Assembly (NCBI RefSeq): GCF_900112595.1
Contig: NZ_FOMI01000001.1
Coordinates: 544,091-608,090, forward strand
DNA length: 64,000 nt
Source of the DNA: Algibacter pectinivorans
GTDB taxonomy: Bacteria; Bacteroidota; Bacteroidia; Flavobacteriales; Flavobacteriaceae
Direction: 5' to 3'
In this document: positions 9,809 through 19,817 of the stretch, piece by piece
Layout of the letters: each line of letters begins with the position of its first letter
Position numbering within the stretch: the stretch's first letter is position 1
The notes under the pieces: model-generated
Databases searched by the model: none
Told to the model about the DNA's origin: nothing
What the model saw: the letters and a program-made list of their open reading frames with translations, nothing else
Position numbers and translations under genes: made by a program

Positions 9809-9883
9809 TTGACAATTACCAATTACACCCTAAAGCATTAAATATCAATACTTTTAATTTTCCAAAAAGAATACAGCACACTA

Positions 9884-9914
9884 TTTGGTAATCAAATATT
9901 TAATCGTAAATTTG
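9884..9914 (+). promoter_or_regulatory. Promoter of the rplM-rpsI operon
   Basis: TTTG (9884-9887) and TAAATTTG (9907-9914) are separated by exactly 19 bases, an ideal match to the Bacteroidetes primary promoter. The predicted transcript has a leader of about 45 bases before the GTG start of rplM. Confidence 0.85.
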
Positions 9915-9962
9915 CAAACTCTTTTTGAAAGAGGAATGTTTAATAATTAAAAAATCAATAGT

Positions 9963-10418
9963 GTGGACACATTAAGCTACAAAACGATTTCGGCCAACAA
10001 AGCTACTGCTACTAAAGAGTGGGTTTTAGTTGATGCTGAAGGTCAAGCGCTTGGTCGTTTAGCTTCTAAAGTTGCAAAACTAATTAGAGGAAAACACAAG
10101 CCAAATTTCACACCTCATGTTGATTGTGGAGATAACGTAATTGTTATTAACGCAGAGAAAATCACATTATCCGGAAACAAATGGACTGACAAGTCATACA
10201 TTCGTCACACCGGATACCCAGGAGGTCAAAAAAGTTTAACTGCTACAGAATTGTACGGAAAAGATCCTGCAAGAGTAGTAGAAAAAGCGGTTAAAGGTAT
10301 GTTACCTAAAAACAAATTAGGAGCAGCTTTATTTCGCAATTTAACAGTTGTTGTTGGAACAGAGCATGCACATGCAGCTCAAAAGCCAAAAGCAATAAAT
10401 CTAGAAGAATTTAAATAA
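9963..10418 (+). CDS. rplM: 50S ribosomal protein L13
   Basis: A 151-residue large-subunit ribosomal protein. The core EWVLVDAEGQALGRLAS, the RGKHKPNFTPHVDCGD stretch and the YRHTGYPGG-like IRHTGYPGGQ are diagnostic of L13. The start codon is GTG (MDTLSYKT...), a beginning I recall as usual in Flavobacteriia. It is the first gene of the L13-S9 pair, with rpsI starting 2 bases after its stop, which implies translational coupling. Confidence 0.97.
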   Translation: MDTLSYKTISANKATATKEWVLVDAEGQALGRLASKVAKLIRGKHKPNFTPHVDCGDNVIVINAEKITLSGNKWTDKSYIRHTGYPGGQKSLTATELYGKDPARVVEKAVKGMLPKNKLGAALFRNLTVVVGTEHAHAAQKPKAINLEEFK

Positions 10419-10419
10419 C

Positions 10420-10806
10420 ATGGAAGTAATTCACAAAATTGGCCGTAGAAAAACGGCTGTTGCGCGCGCTTATGTTTCTCCAGGAAAAGGAAACATTACA
10501 ATCAATAAAAAAGACTTAGCTAACTATTTTACTACTGCTACTTTACAGTACAAAGTAAAACAACCTTTAGCTTTGACTAACAATGACGCCAACTTTGATA
10601 TTACAGTAAATGTATATGGAGGTGGTATTACTGGACAAGCAGAAGCTGTTCGTTTAGCAATTTCTCGTGCAATGTGCGAAGTTGATGCTGAAAACAGATT
10701 AATCTTAAAGCCAGAAGGTTTATTAACAAGAGATCCAAGAATGGTTGAACGTAAGAAATTCGGTCAGAAGAAAGCTCGTAAGAAGTTTCAATTCTCGAAA
10801 CGTTAA
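10420..10806 (+). CDS. rpsI: 30S ribosomal protein S9
   Basis: A 128-residue small-subunit protein. It begins with IGRRKTAVARAYV and ends with the invariant basic tail KKARKKFQFSKR, whose terminal Lys-Arg reaches the P-site tRNA. The GGGITGQAEAVRLAISRA segment is also typical. It is cotranscribed with rplM. Confidence 0.97.
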   Translation: MEVIHKIGRRKTAVARAYVSPGKGNITINKKDLANYFTTATLQYKVKQPLALTNNDANFDITVNVYGGGITGQAEAVRLAISRAMCEVDAENRLILKPEGLLTRDPRMVERKKFGQKKARKKFQFSKR

Positions 10807-10996
10807 TATCCTGGACTTGGTTCAGGATCTGTATTACAGATTCCTTTATCATTTTCAAACTATAAAAATAAATTAAAACAGTTATTGTTGTCCGAGTCTG
10901 AAAAGGCAGGATTTAGTTTAGCATCTAAATGGTTAAGGCGATTTATAAAATGACCACTTAATCATTGCTATTCAACAGAACGTAAACTATTACAAA
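10807..10996 (+). other. rpsI-rpsB intergenic region with small hairpin; possible rpsB leader
   Basis: Directly after rpsI lies ATCCTG (10808-10813) paired with CAGGAT (10823-10828), without a T-run. The remaining ~165 bases before rpsB contain short complementary segments (AATGA...TCATT, TTTAG...CTAAA). No terminator is evident, so rpsB may be read from rpsI or from an internal promoter. A ribosomal-protein autoregulatory leader is possible but cannot be shown by eye. Confidence 0.35.
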
Positions 10997-11770
10997 ATGG
11001 CAGTAGAAGTAAAAGAATTACTTGAAGCAGGTGTGCACTTTGGACACCTTACACGTAAGTGGGACCCTAATATGGCACCTTACGTATATATGGAGCGTAA
11101 CGGCATCCATATTATAAACCTTTACAAAACAGCGGCTAAAATTGAAGAAGCCGGAGCAGCACTTGCAAAAATTGCAGCTTCTGGACGTAAAATTTTATTC
11201 GTTGCAACAAAAAAACAAGCAAAAGATATTGTTGCTGAAAAAGCTGGCGAAATTAACATGCCTTACATCACTGAAAGATGGCCAGGTGGAATGTTAACTA
11301 ACTTTGTTACTATTAGAAAAGCGGTTAAAAAAATGGCTTCTATTGATAGAATGAAGAAAGACGGCACATTCATGACATTATCTAAAAAAGAGCGTTTACA
11401 AGTTGATCGTTTAAGAGCTAAGTTAGAGAAAAACTTAGGTTCTATTACAGATATGACGCGTTTACCAGGTGCTTTATTTGTTGTAGATATTAAGCGTGAG
11501 CATATCGCGATTAAAGAAGCTCAAAAATTAAACATTCCTATTTTTGCAATGGTTGATACCAACTCTGACCCACGTCAAGTTGATTATGTAATTCCTGCAA
11601 ATGATGATGCTTCTAAATCGATTGATAAAATCTTAACGCATGTTGCAGCAGCAGTATCTGGTGGATTAGCAGAGCGTAAAGCAGAAAAAGACGCTTCGGC
11701 ATCGGCCAAAGACGCTCCTAAAGCTAAAGCAGCTCCAGCTAAAAAAGCAGTAGCTGAAGAAGAAGAATAA
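10997..11770 (+). CDS. rpsB: 30S ribosomal protein S2
   Basis: A 257-residue small-subunit ribosomal protein. Diagnostic blocks are LLEAGVHFGHLTRKWDPNM near the start, FVATKKQAKD, ERWPGGMLTNF and the SDPRQVDYVIPANDDA region. The C-terminus carries a Lys/Ala/Glu-rich low-complexity extension (about 230-257) ending in acidic residues, commonly variable in S2. It is followed by tsf, the usual bacterial order. Confidence 0.97.
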   Translation: MAVEVKELLEAGVHFGHLTRKWDPNMAPYVYMERNGIHIINLYKTAAKIEEAGAALAKIAASGRKILFVATKKQAKDIVAEKAGEINMPYITERWPGGMLTNFVTIRKAVKKMASIDRMKKDGTFMTLSKKERLQVDRLRAKLEKNLGSITDMTRLPGALFVVDIKREHIAIKEAQKLNIPIFAMVDTNSDPRQVDYVIPANDDASKSIDKILTHVAAAVSGGLAERKAEKDASASAKDAPKAKAAPAKKAVAEEEE

Positions 11771-11792
11771 ATAACATTAATACAACATAATT

Positions 11793-11843
11793 AAGTCGTT
11801 TAATTCTTTTCTTTATAGAAAATTATATTGAACGACTTTTTTA
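11793..11843 (+). terminator. Hairpin between rpsB and tsf, attenuator-like
   Basis: AAGTCGTT (about 11793-11800) pairs with AACGACTT (11831-11838), followed by TTTTT. The long loop contains an inner TTTTCTTTATAGAAAA stem. It lies 14 bases before tsf, so partial termination could lower EF-Ts relative to S2 (inference). Confidence 0.65.
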
Positions 11844-11856
11844 AATTATAACTACT

Positions 11857-12831
11857 ATGAGTACTACAGTAAAAGTTACAGCCCAAGAGGTTAATAAATT
11901 AAGACAAGCAACTGGTGCAGGTATGATGGATTGCAAAAAAGCTTTAGTAGAAGCTGAAGGTAATTTTGATAAAGCCATTGAAGTGCTTCGTAAAAAAGGA
12001 CAAAAAGTAGCTGAAAAAAGAGCCGATAGAGATTCTTCTGAAGGTGCAGCTGTTTCTAAAATTAATGCAGACCAAACTGAAGGTGTTGCTATTGTTTTAG
12101 GTTGTGAAACTGATTTTGTTGGTAAAAACGAAAACTTTTTAGCATTAGCAAACCAATTAGCTGATATTGCTTTAAACACAAGCTCTAAAGAGGAGTTTTT
12201 AGCTGCCGATTTTGGAGGTATGACTGTTGCAGAAAAACTAGTTGAACAAACTGGTGTTGTTGGTGAGAAATTAGAAATCAACGCTTTTGAGAAATTAGAA
12301 GCTGCTTATGTTGGTACTTACGTTCACATTAACAAAATTGCTGCTTTAGTTGGATTAACTGCTAAAGTTGATAACGCCGATGTTTTAGTTAAAGATGTAG
12401 CAATGCAAGTTGCTTCAATGGGTGCTACTTCATTATCTTATAAAGACTTTGATCCTGCATTCGTAGCATCGGAAACTGAAGCTAGAATTGCAGTTATTGA
12501 AAAAGATAATATTGAATTAGGACGTTTAGGTAAAACACTTAAAAACGTACCTAAGTATATTTCTATGGCTCAATTAACTCCTGAAGTTATTGCTGAAGCT
12601 GAAGAGGCTGCAAAAGCAGAATTAAAAGCTGAAGGTAAACCAGAACAAATCTGGGATAGAATTTTACCAGGAAAAATGGAACGTTTTATTTCTGATAATA
12701 CAACTTTAGATCAAGAGCAATGCCTTTTAGACCAAAAGTTTATTAAAGACGAAAAGAAAACTGTTGCCGATTATGTATCTTCTTATGGAGATGTTCAAAT
12801 TTCAGGTTTCAAACGTGCTTCTGTAGGATAA
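11857..12831 (+). CDS. tsf: Elongation factor Ts
   Basis: A 324-residue nucleotide exchange factor that recycles EF-Tu-GDP. The N-terminal UBA-like region has LRQATGAGMMDCKKALVEA and LRKKGQKVAEKRADR. The core contains CETDFVGKNENF, which carries the TDFV motif contacting EF-Tu. The length is longer than E. coli EF-Ts (283), in keeping with Bacteroidetes members. It lies directly downstream of rpsB and ends in a strong terminator. Confidence 0.97.
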   Translation: MSTTVKVTAQEVNKLRQATGAGMMDCKKALVEAEGNFDKAIEVLRKKGQKVAEKRADRDSSEGAAVSKINADQTEGVAIVLGCETDFVGKNENFLALANQLADIALNTSSKEEFLAADFGGMTVAEKLVEQTGVVGEKLEINAFEKLEAAYVGTYVHINKIAALVGLTAKVDNADVLVKDVAMQVASMGATSLSYKDFDPAFVASETEARIAVIEKDNIELGRLGKTLKNVPKYISMAQLTPEVIAEAEEAAKAELKAEGKPEQIWDRILPGKMERFISDNTTLDQEQCLLDQKFIKDEKKTVADYVSSYGDVQISGFKRASVG

Positions 12832-12864
12832 ACGATTTCGCGAAAGCGCAAAAATATAAATAGC

Positions 12865-12902
12865 AAAACCACTATTCTTTATTAAGAGTAGTGGTTTTTT
12901 TA
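12865..12902 (+). terminator. Terminator of the rpsB-tsf unit
   Basis: AAAACCACTATTCT (12865-12878) pairs with AGAGTAGTGGTTTT with one G-U, followed by a run of T. Confidence 0.88.
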
Positions 12903-12949
12903 TTCCAAAAAACGCGTTTTATATAAATTCAAAAAATAAAAAAAATGTG

Positions 12950-12957
12950 TAGCTTTG
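12950..12957 (+). promoter_or_regulatory. -7 box upstream of pyrH
   Basis: TAGCTTTG matches TAnnTTTG and lies 31 bases before the pyrH start. No good -33 element is seen at the ideal distance. Confidence 0.55.
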
Positions 12958-12988
12958 CCAAAGTTCTAAATCGAAATACTAATAACCG

Positions 12989-13696
12989 ATGAAATACAAC
13001 AGAATACTTCTAAAATTATCTGGCGAAGCTTTAATGGGAGAACGCCAATACGGCATAGACCCAGATCGTTTAGCAGAATATGCGCAAGACATAAAAACCA
13101 TTACCGATAAAGGCATTGAAGTTGCCATAGTTATTGGAGGTGGTAATATTTTTAGAGGTGTTGCTGGAGCAAGTAAAGGTATGGATCGTGTTCAAGGCGA
13201 CCACATGGGTATGTTAGCCACTGTTATTAACGGACTTGCATTACAAGGTGCCTTAGAAGATGCCGATATACCAACAAGACTGCAAACCGCCATTAAGATA
13301 AACGAAGTTGCCGAACCTTTTATTAGAAGAAAAGCCATGCGCCACCTAGAAAAAGGACGTGTAGTTATTTTTGGAGGTGGAACAGGAAATCCTTATTTTA
13401 CTACAGATTCTGCAGCAGTTTTAAGAGCTATAGAAATTGAAGCCGATGTTATTTTAAAAGGCACTCGTGTTGATGGTATTTATAATGCCGACCCAGAAAA
13501 AGATACAACTGCCGTAAAGTTTAACTCAATTTCTTTTGATGATGTGTTAAGAAAAGGTTTAAAAGTTATGGATACTACAGCATTTACCTTAAGTCAAGAA
13601 AACAAATTACCAATAATTGTTTTTGATATGAATAAAAAAGGAAATTTACTTAAAGTAGTTTCTGGCGAAAATATAGGAACAGTTGTAAACGTGTAG
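12989..13696 (+). CDS. pyrH: Uridylate kinase (UMP kinase)
   Basis: A 235-residue amino-acid-kinase-fold enzyme that phosphorylates UMP to UDP in pyrimidine nucleotide synthesis. It starts with [15 protein letters not shown] (phosphate-binding Lys and Gly loop). It continues with [26 protein letters not shown] and [16 protein letters not shown], all hallmark blocks of bacterial PyrH. It lies 53 bases upstream of frr, a widely conserved pair. Confidence 0.97.
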   Translation: MKYNRILLKLSGEALMGERQYGIDPDRLAEYAQDIKTITDKGIEVAIVIGGGNIFRGVAGASKGMDRVQGDHMGMLATVINGLALQGALEDADIPTRLQTAIKINEVAEPFIRRKAMRHLEKGRVVIFGGGTGNPYFTTDSAAVLRAIEIEADVILKGTRVDGIYNADPEKDTTAVKFNSISFDDVLRKGLKVMDTTAFTLSQENKLPIIVFDMNKKGNLLKVVSGENIGTVVNV

Positions 13697-13749
13697 TTTT
13701 TGGCGTAATTTTTGAACCATTATATATAATTTGAAAAAAGTTTAATACA

Positions 13750-14307
13750 ATGAACGAAGACATACAATTTATATTAGATAGTACTAAGGAATCTATGGGT
13801 AATGCCTTAGCACATCTAAAAAAACAATTTTTAAACATTAGAGCAGGAAAAGCAAGTCCTGCCATGTTAGGAAGTGTTATGGTCGATTATTATGGTTCGC
13901 AAACACCACTTAGTCAAGTTGCCAATGTAAACACTCCAGATGGTAGAACCATTACCGTACAACCATGGGAAAAAAACATGCTTCAAGAAATTGAGCGTGG
14001 AATTGCTTATGCAAACCTTGGTTTTAACCCAATGAACAATGGCGACACTATAATTATTAATGTACCGCCATTAACCGAAGAGCGTCGTAAAGACTTAGCA
14101 AAACAAGCAAAATCTGAAGCTGAAGATGCTAAAGTAAGCATTAGAACCGCTAGAAAAGATGCTATGAACGAGGTAAAGAAAAATGATGATGTGTCGGAAG
14201 ATTTAAAAAAGAATGCCGAAATAGACATACAACAAATTACCGATATTCACGTTAAAAAGGTCGATGAGCTTTTCGATATTAAAGAAAAAGAAATAATGAC
14301 TGTTTAA
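13750..14307 (+). CDS. frr: Ribosome recycling factor
   Basis: A 185-residue factor that, with EF-G, splits post-termination ribosomes. Visible signatures are IRAGKASPAML near the N-terminus, VDYYGSQTPLSQVANV, PWEKNMLQEIERGI, and NVPPLTEERRKDLAKQAK, followed by the long C-terminal helical region. Length equals the family norm of about 185. It is in an operon with pyrH. Confidence 0.97.
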   Translation: MNEDIQFILDSTKESMGNALAHLKKQFLNIRAGKASPAMLGSVMVDYYGSQTPLSQVANVNTPDGRTITVQPWEKNMLQEIERGIAYANLGFNPMNNGDTIIINVPPLTEERRKDLAKQAKSEAEDAKVSIRTARKDAMNEVKKNDDVSEDLKKNAEIDIQQITDIHVKKVDELFDIKEKEIMTV

Positions 14308-14387
14308 TACAAAACAACATTTAAATTTTAAAGGCGGCTTTAGGTCGCTTTTTTTTATAAATTATTTAGCTTCTTGCGTTATAACTA

Positions 14388-15659
14388 ATGTTTAAATATT
14401 TCTCTGTTTTTTTATTATTGGCAAGTACTACTTTGGTGCAAGCGCAATCTTTTAATAAAGAAATTGAAGAGCCTAAGCAAGATTCCCTTAATAAAAGAAA
14501 GTTGCTAAAAAGCCTTGGTAACGGCTATTTACCATCCAAATACTTCGATGCCGATTTACGATATTTAATAAAATACAACCAATACGAAGGCGTAAGAACG
14601 GGTATAGGTATTGTAACAAACAAGGCGTTTTCTGAAAAATACAGACTAAATTCTTACGGGGTTTATGGCTTTAGAGACCACCGTTTTAAATATAGCTTAG
14701 GTGGTGGCATTAGGCTAGCCGAACAAACAAATACCTGGCTAAATTTAACCTACACAGACGACTTACAAGAAACGGGAAGTACCAAATTTTTAACAGACAA
14801 ACGTTTTTTTCAATTCTTTGAACCGCGTTTGTTAAACATTAGTTTATTTCATAAACATATTACAAAATCTATTGCTCTAGAGCACGAAATAAATTATAAA
14901 TGGCTTGCAGAAACAGAGTTTACTACAAGCAAAATAGAACCTACTTACGCATATGGTTTCAATGTTAACGGCAATTCTTATCAAAATTTCGATATAACCT
15001 CTGCTAAAATAGCACTACAATGGAGCCCATTTAACACATTAACAACTACAGAAAATAATAAAGAAACTACAAACGAAACCTATCCAAAATTTTCATTTCA
15101 ATACACCAAAAGTTTTAAAAATGTTTTGGGTGGCGACTTTAATTTTTCTAAACTAGATTTTAGAACCCTGTGTTACATAGGTGATAAAAAAAATGCATTT
15201 TCTGAGGCAACAATAGTATTTGGTTTGGCGTTAGGAGACCTTCCATTAACTCACCTTTACCATGCCTACCCAAACAACATTAATAAAGAAAAAATACTAC
15301 AGCGCTTTTCTGTGGCAGGTTTAAATAGTTTTGAAACCATGTTTTTTAACGAATTCTTTTCCGATAGGTTTACAACTCTTCAATTTAAACATTTTTTAAA
15401 GCCATTTAATATTTCTAAAAGCTACCAACCACAATTGGTACTAATAACACGATATGCCATTGGCGATATGAAATTTCCCGAACGACATGAAAATATAACT
15501 TTCAGCAGCTTAGAAAAAGGCTATACAGAATCTGGCTTCGAATTAAACAAGCTACTTTTTGGATTTGGTTTAAGCTTTACATACAGGTATGGTGCATACC
15601 ATCTACCTAGTATAGACGATAATGTGGCATTTAAATTTACATTTAACATTACTTTATAA
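14388..15659 (+). CDS. DUF5686-like outer-membrane barrel protein
   Basis: A 423-residue protein with a signal peptide (cleavage near QAQ/S, about residue 19) and then beta-strand-rich sequence. It has YNQYEGVRTGIGI, LNSYGVYGFRDHRFKYSLGG, FSFQYTKSF, the NEFFSDRFTTLQFKH segment, and a final aromatic strand. These blocks resemble the C-terminal barrel of DUF5686 proteins, which in Bacteroidetes usually follow a CarboxypepD_reg domain; that N-terminal domain is missing here. It is probably an outer-membrane protein of unknown function. Confidence 0.65.
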   Translation: MFKYFSVFLLLASTTLVQAQSFNKEIEEPKQDSLNKRKLLKSLGNGYLPSKYFDADLRYLIKYNQYEGVRTGIGIVTNKAFSEKYRLNSYGVYGFRDHRFKYSLGGGIRLAEQTNTWLNLTYTDDLQETGSTKFLTDKRFFQFFEPRLLNISLFHKHITKSIALEHEINYKWLAETEFTTSKIEPTYAYGFNVNGNSYQNFDITSAKIALQWSPFNTLTTTENNKETTNETYPKFSFQYTKSFKNVLGGDFNFSKLDFRTLCYIGDKKNAFSEATIVFGLALGDLPLTHLYHAYPNNINKEKILQRFSVAGLNSFETMFFNEFFSDRFTTLQFKHFLKPFNISKSYQPQLVLITRYAIGDMKFPERHENITFSSLEKGYTESGFELNKLLFGFGLSFTYRYGAYHLPSIDDNVAFKFTFNITL

Positions 15660-15788
15660 ACCAACACGATACGCAGGCATTAAAAGCATAGCACTAGCTA
15701 CCGCCCCTTTTAATTTTAAATACAAGTCTAGTGCCATTAATTAATAAGGTTTATTATAATTGTTAACAGGTATTATCCTTGTTTTTTC

Positions 15789-15796
15789 TACCTTTG
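15789..15796 (+). promoter_or_regulatory. -7 box upstream of the RND/MMPL transporter
   Basis: TACCTTTG matches the TAnnTTTG consensus and lies 20 bases before the ATG at 15817. The preceding spacing to a TTG element is not ideal. Confidence 0.55.
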
Positions 15797-15816
15797 CGCA
15801 TCTTTTTTACTAAGGC

Positions 15817-18207
15817 ATGTTTAAACTTTTTACAAAGAATTTTTGGGACGTTACGGCAAGATTAATTTTACGTAACAAAATTGGTATTTTATTAGGTATT
15901 ATTATTACTACCGTGTTGTTGGCTCAGAAATGGGACAATATGCGTTTAGCCTATAGCGAAGCTAATATGTTGCCCGACAATCATGAGGTAAATATTACCT
16001 ATAACCGATTTCTTGAAACTTTTGGTGAAGAAGGTAATCTTATTGTTCTAGGTGTTAAAGACTCCACACTTTTTACTGTTGAAAAGCTAAATGCTTGGAA
16101 TAACCTTTCGGAATATTTTAAAAAAAGTGAAGCGATAGAAACTGTGGTTTCTATAAAAGATCTTCAAAAGCTTATAAAGGATACTGAAAATGAAAAATTC
16201 CAGTTGGAGCCCTTTATAAAAGATTCTATTACCAACCTAGCTCAATTAGAAACTTTACAAAACGAGCTTTTTAAAAAGTACCCATTTTACGATAATTTTT
16301 TATTTAATAAAGACTCTAAAACCATACGAACAGCTATTTACATGGATAAAGCCATTGTAAACACCTCTGCCAGAAAAGATTTTATTGTTAATGTTTTAAT
16401 ACCAAAAATTAAAAGTTTTGAAAAGCAATATGGCGTCGATGTAAAAATGTCTGGTATGCCATATATTAGAACCCTAAACTCTCAAAATATAGTAGATGAA
16501 ATTAGCACATTCATTTTAGCGGCTTTAGTAGTAACGTCTTTAATTTTCTTTTTCTTTTTTAGATCGTTTAGAGCTACCTTTATCTCAATGGTAGTGGTTT
16601 GTATTGGTGTAATGTGGACCTTAGGAATTATTGGCTTTTTAAATTACGAAGTATCAGTTTTAACAGCCTTAATACCACCGCTAATTATTGTAATAGGTAT
16701 TCCAAATTGTATTTTCTTAATTAATAAATACCAACACGAAGTAAAACTGCATGGGAACAAGATAAAATCATTACAGCGTGTTATTACCAAAATTGGTAAT
16801 GCTACGTTAATGACTAATGTTACTACAGCATCTGGTTTTGCCACCTTTATACTAACCGAAAGTAAACTTTTAAAGGAGTTTGGAGTAGTAGCTTCTTTAA
16901 GTATTCTAGCCATTTTTATTCTGTGTTTACTTATTATTCCTATTCTATACAGCTTTATGCCTTATCCAAAAGATCGCCATTTAGAGCATCTTAACAAACG
17001 TTGGATTGGTGGTTTTGTAGATTGGATGGAACTTATGGTAAGAAAAAAACGTATTACTATCTATATAACATCTGTTGTGTTGCTAGTAGTAAGTATTATT
17101 GGTATTTATCAAATTAAAACCTCTGGAAGTTTAATTGAAGATATGCCACAAGAATCTGAATTTGTAAACGACATCAGGTTTTTTGAAAATGAATTTAATG
17201 GTATAATGCCATTGGAAATCATGATAGATACTAAGCGTAAAAAAGGGGTTATGAAACTCGCCACCTTAAAGCGCATGGAAGAACTCGAAGAACTCATTTA
17301 CGAAACTCCAGAGCTTTCTAAACCCATCTCGGTAGTTGGTTTAGTAAAATACTCTAAGCAGGCCTATTATAATGGCAACACAAAATACTATCAATTGCCA
17401 ACCTCGCAAGAAAATAGCTTTATTTTATCGTATGCGAAAAATTCAACATCCAATGTCGATTTGCTTAAAAATTTTGTAGATAGTACAGGTCAATATGCTC
17501 GTATTACAACGTTTATGAAAGATGTTGGAACCGACAAAATGGAACGTATTGAAGAAAACCTTCAAACAAAAATAGATAAAGTTTTTCCAAAAGAACGTTA
17601 TAATGTGATTATGACCGGAAAAGCATTGCTATTCCAAAAAGGCACAAAATACTTGGTAAAAAACTTAGTAATATCCTTAACCCTAGCTATTGTATTAATT
17701 GCCGTATTTATGGCCTATATGTTCCGTTCTGGCAGAATGATAATAGTGTCGTTAATACCAAACTTATTGCCACTGTTAATAACCGCAGGTTTAATGGGCT
17801 ATTTAGGGGTTCCTATAAAACCATCTACTATTTTGGTGTTTAGTATTGCCTTTGGTATATCGGTAGATGATACCATTCACTTTTTAGCCAAATACAGACA
17901 AGAACTTCAAGCCAATAACTGGAAAATTAAAGTTTCTGTATATGGGGCTTTACGCGAAACGGGCGTAAGCATGTTTTACACCTCTATAGTCTTATTTTTC
18001 GGCTTCTCGGTATTTACCATTTCTAGCTTTGGTGGCACCGTAGCTCTAGGTGCTTTAGTTTCAGCTACCTTACTATTTGCCATGTTATCAAATTTACTAT
18101 TGTTACCTTCATTGTTATTATCGTTAGAGCGCAGTATAGCTAATAAGCAGGTGCTTAGAAAACCAACAATAAATATTATTCCTGAAGAGGACGAATCTGA
18201 AGCATAA
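15817..18207 (+). CDS. RND superfamily (MMPL/SSD-type) transporter
   Basis: A 796-residue inner-membrane transporter with two repeats, each a single TM helix, a periplasmic domain and five TM helices. The first hydrophobic segment is near residues 22-38. Sterol-sensing-type clusters include IFLINKYQHEV and GISVDDTIHFLAKYRQE (near 685-701); the paired Asp residues in the latter are the expected proton-relay positions of this superfamily. Length fits one-component MMPL exporters rather than tripartite AcrB pumps (about 1040). No partner MFP is adjacent. Substrate unknown; lipid or hydrophobic export is usual for the family. Confidence 0.85.
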   Translation: MFKLFTKNFWDVTARLILRNKIGILLGIIITTVLLAQKWDNMRLAYSEANMLPDNHEVNITYNRFLETFGEEGNLIVLGVKDSTLFTVEKLNAWNNLSEYFKKSEAIETVVSIKDLQKLIKDTENEKFQLEPFIKDSITNLAQLETLQNELFKKYPFYDNFLFNKDSKTIRTAIYMDKAIVNTSARKDFIVNVLIPKIKSFEKQYGVDVKMSGMPYIRTLNSQNIVDEISTFILAALVVTSLIFFFFFRSFRATFISMVVVCIGVMWTLGIIGFLNYEVSVLTALIPPLIIVIGIPNCIFLINKYQHEVKLHGNKIKSLQRVITKIGNATLMTNVTTASGFATFILTESKLLKEFGVVASLSILAIFILCLLIIPILYSFMPYPKDRHLEHLNKRWIGGFVDWMELMVRKKRITIYITSVVLLVVSIIGIYQIKTSGSLIEDMPQESEFVNDIRFFENEFNGIMPLEIMIDTKRKKGVMKLATLKRMEELEELIYETPELSKPISVVGLVKYSKQAYYNGNTKYYQLPTSQENSFILSYAKNSTSNVDLLKNFVDSTGQYARITTFMKDVGTDKMERIEENLQTKIDKVFPKERYNVIMTGKALLFQKGTKYLVKNLVISLTLAIVLIAVFMAYMFRSGRMIIVSLIPNLLPLLITAGLMGYLGVPIKPSTILVFSIAFGISVDDTIHFLAKYRQELQANNWKIKVSVYGALRETGVSMFYTSIVLFFGFSVFTISSFGGTVALGALVSATLLFAMLSNLLLLPSLLLSLERSIANKQVLRKPTINIIPEEDESEA

Positions 18208-18296
18208 AATTTTAACAGTAATATTTTACATTTTAGCCTAATAGCTAACAGTAATAATATTTGAAAATTTTATATTTACATTATAAATTTTTCAAT

Positions 18297-19730
18297 ATGC
18301 AATTAAGAACTGTTTCAGAATTACTAACACAAGATATAATATTACCAGAAGTAGAAATTAAAGGTTGGGTAAGAACCTTTAGAGCCAATCGTTTTATAGC
18401 TTTAAATGATGGTTCAACCATTAACAATATACAATGTGTAGTTGATTTCGAAAATTTTGATGAAGCCCTTTTAAAACGAGTAACAACAGGCGCAGCTATT
18501 CATGTAAAAGGAGAATTGATTGAAAGCCAAGGTAAAGGACAAAAGGTTGAAATAAAGGTTAGTGCTTTAACGGTTTTAGGCGATTCCGATCCGGAAACCT
18601 ACCCTATTCAGCCTAAAAAGCACTCGTTCGAATTTTTACGTGAAAATGCACATTTACGTACCAGAACAAGTACTTTTAGTGCTGTAATGCGCTTACGTTC
18701 GGCTTTATCATTTGCTATTCATAAATACTTTAATGATAATGGGTTTTATTATACACATACACCAATAATTACAGGAAGTGATGCTGAAGGTGCTGGCGAA
18801 ATGTTTAAAGTATCTAGTCTTGATGCAAAAAACCCGCCTTTAAATGAAAAAGGAGAAATTGATTATACAAAAGACTTTTTTGGAAAAGAAACCAACTTGA
18901 CCGTTTCTGGGCAATTAGAAGCAGAAACGTATGCCATGTCTTTAGGGAAAGTCTATACGTTTGGCCCAACGTTTAGAGCTGAAAACTCAAATACATCAAG
19001 ACATTTAGCTGAATTCTGGATGATTGAGCCAGAAGTTGCCTTTATGGATCTTGCAGGAAATATGGACTTAGCCGAAGATTTTATGAAATCGGTTATAACA
19101 TATGTTTTAGATAACAATCGTGAGGATCTAGAGTTTTTAGACAAACGTCTTCAAGACGAAGAAAAATCAAAACCGCAAGCCGAACGAAGCGAAATGTCTT
19201 TAATTGAAAAATTAAATTTCGTTACCGATAATAATTTTAAACGTGTTAGCTACACCGAAGCCATTGATATACTTAGAAACTCTAAACCAAATAAGAAAAA
19301 GAAATTTAAGTATCCTATAAATGAATGGGGGACAGATTTACAAAGTGAGCATGAACGATTTTTAGTTGAAAAACACTTTAAATGCCCTGTTATTTTGTTT
19401 GATTACCCTGCCAACATAAAAGCGTTTTACATGCGTTTAAACGACGATGAAAAAACAGTACGTGCCATGGATATTCTATTCCCTGGAATAGGCGAAATAG
19501 TAGGAGGAGCGCAACGCGAAGAACGTTTAGATGTTTTAAAAGAACGTATGGCAGCTATAAACATTCCTGAAGAAGAGCTTTGGTGGTACCTCGATTTACG
19601 TAAATTTGGAACTGCAGTGCATTCTGGATTCGGACTTGGTTTTGAGCGTTTAGTCATGTTTGCAACAGGCATGAGCAATATTAGAGATGTTATTCCTTTC
19701 CCTAGAACGCCACAAAATGCCGAATTTTAA
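18297..19730 (+). CDS. asnS: Asparaginyl-tRNA synthetase
   Basis: A 477-residue class IIb aminoacyl-tRNA synthetase that charges tRNA-Asn. An N-terminal OB-fold anticodon-binding domain (about 18-110: [20 protein letters not shown]) precedes the catalytic core. The core has motif 2 [29 protein letters not shown], and motif 3 [15 protein letters not shown] near the end. The ATG at 18297 ([10 protein letters not shown]) is chosen over an upstream in-frame ATG at 18261, which would add twelve atypical residues. It is followed by rpoN. Confidence 0.96.
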   Translation: MQLRTVSELLTQDIILPEVEIKGWVRTFRANRFIALNDGSTINNIQCVVDFENFDEALLKRVTTGAAIHVKGELIESQGKGQKVEIKVSALTVLGDSDPETYPIQPKKHSFEFLRENAHLRTRTSTFSAVMRLRSALSFAIHKYFNDNGFYYTHTPIITGSDAEGAGEMFKVSSLDAKNPPLNEKGEIDYTKDFFGKETNLTVSGQLEAETYAMSLGKVYTFGPTFRAENSNTSRHLAEFWMIEPEVAFMDLAGNMDLAEDFMKSVITYVLDNNREDLEFLDKRLQDEEKSKPQAERSEMSLIEKLNFVTDNNFKRVSYTEAIDILRNSKPNKKKKFKYPINEWGTDLQSEHERFLVEKHFKCPVILFDYPANIKAFYMRLNDDEKTVRAMDILFPGIGEIVGGAQREERLDVLKERMAAINIPEEELWWYLDLRKFGTAVHSGFGLGFERLVMFATGMSNIRDVIPFPRTPQNAEF

Positions 19731-19734
19731 AAAG

Positions 19735-19742
19735 TATCTTTG
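19735..19742 (+). promoter_or_regulatory. -7 box upstream of rpoN
   Basis: TATCTTTG lies just after the asnS stop and 75 bases before rpoN. It may give rpoN its own promoter; no convincing -33 element is seen. Confidence 0.45.
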
Positions 19743-19817
19743 TAAAAGTCAAACTTAGAATACCTTGGGTATACTAATCCCTTTTTATATATTTGAGTAA
19801 CAACCTTAAAATAGCAT

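Noticed and set aside
10807..10858. Terminator after rpsI
   Set aside because: The ATCCTG/CAGGAT stem is short and has no T-run.
14329..14358. Terminator after frr
   Set aside because: A T-run is present, but the AAAGGCGGC/GGTCGCTTT pairing needs a bulge and G-U pairs, so it is too weak to list confidently.
15691..15734. Inverted repeat GCACTAG...CTAGTGC before the RND/MMPL gene
   Set aside because: Seven-base arms 30 bases apart are likely to occur by chance in a window this long.
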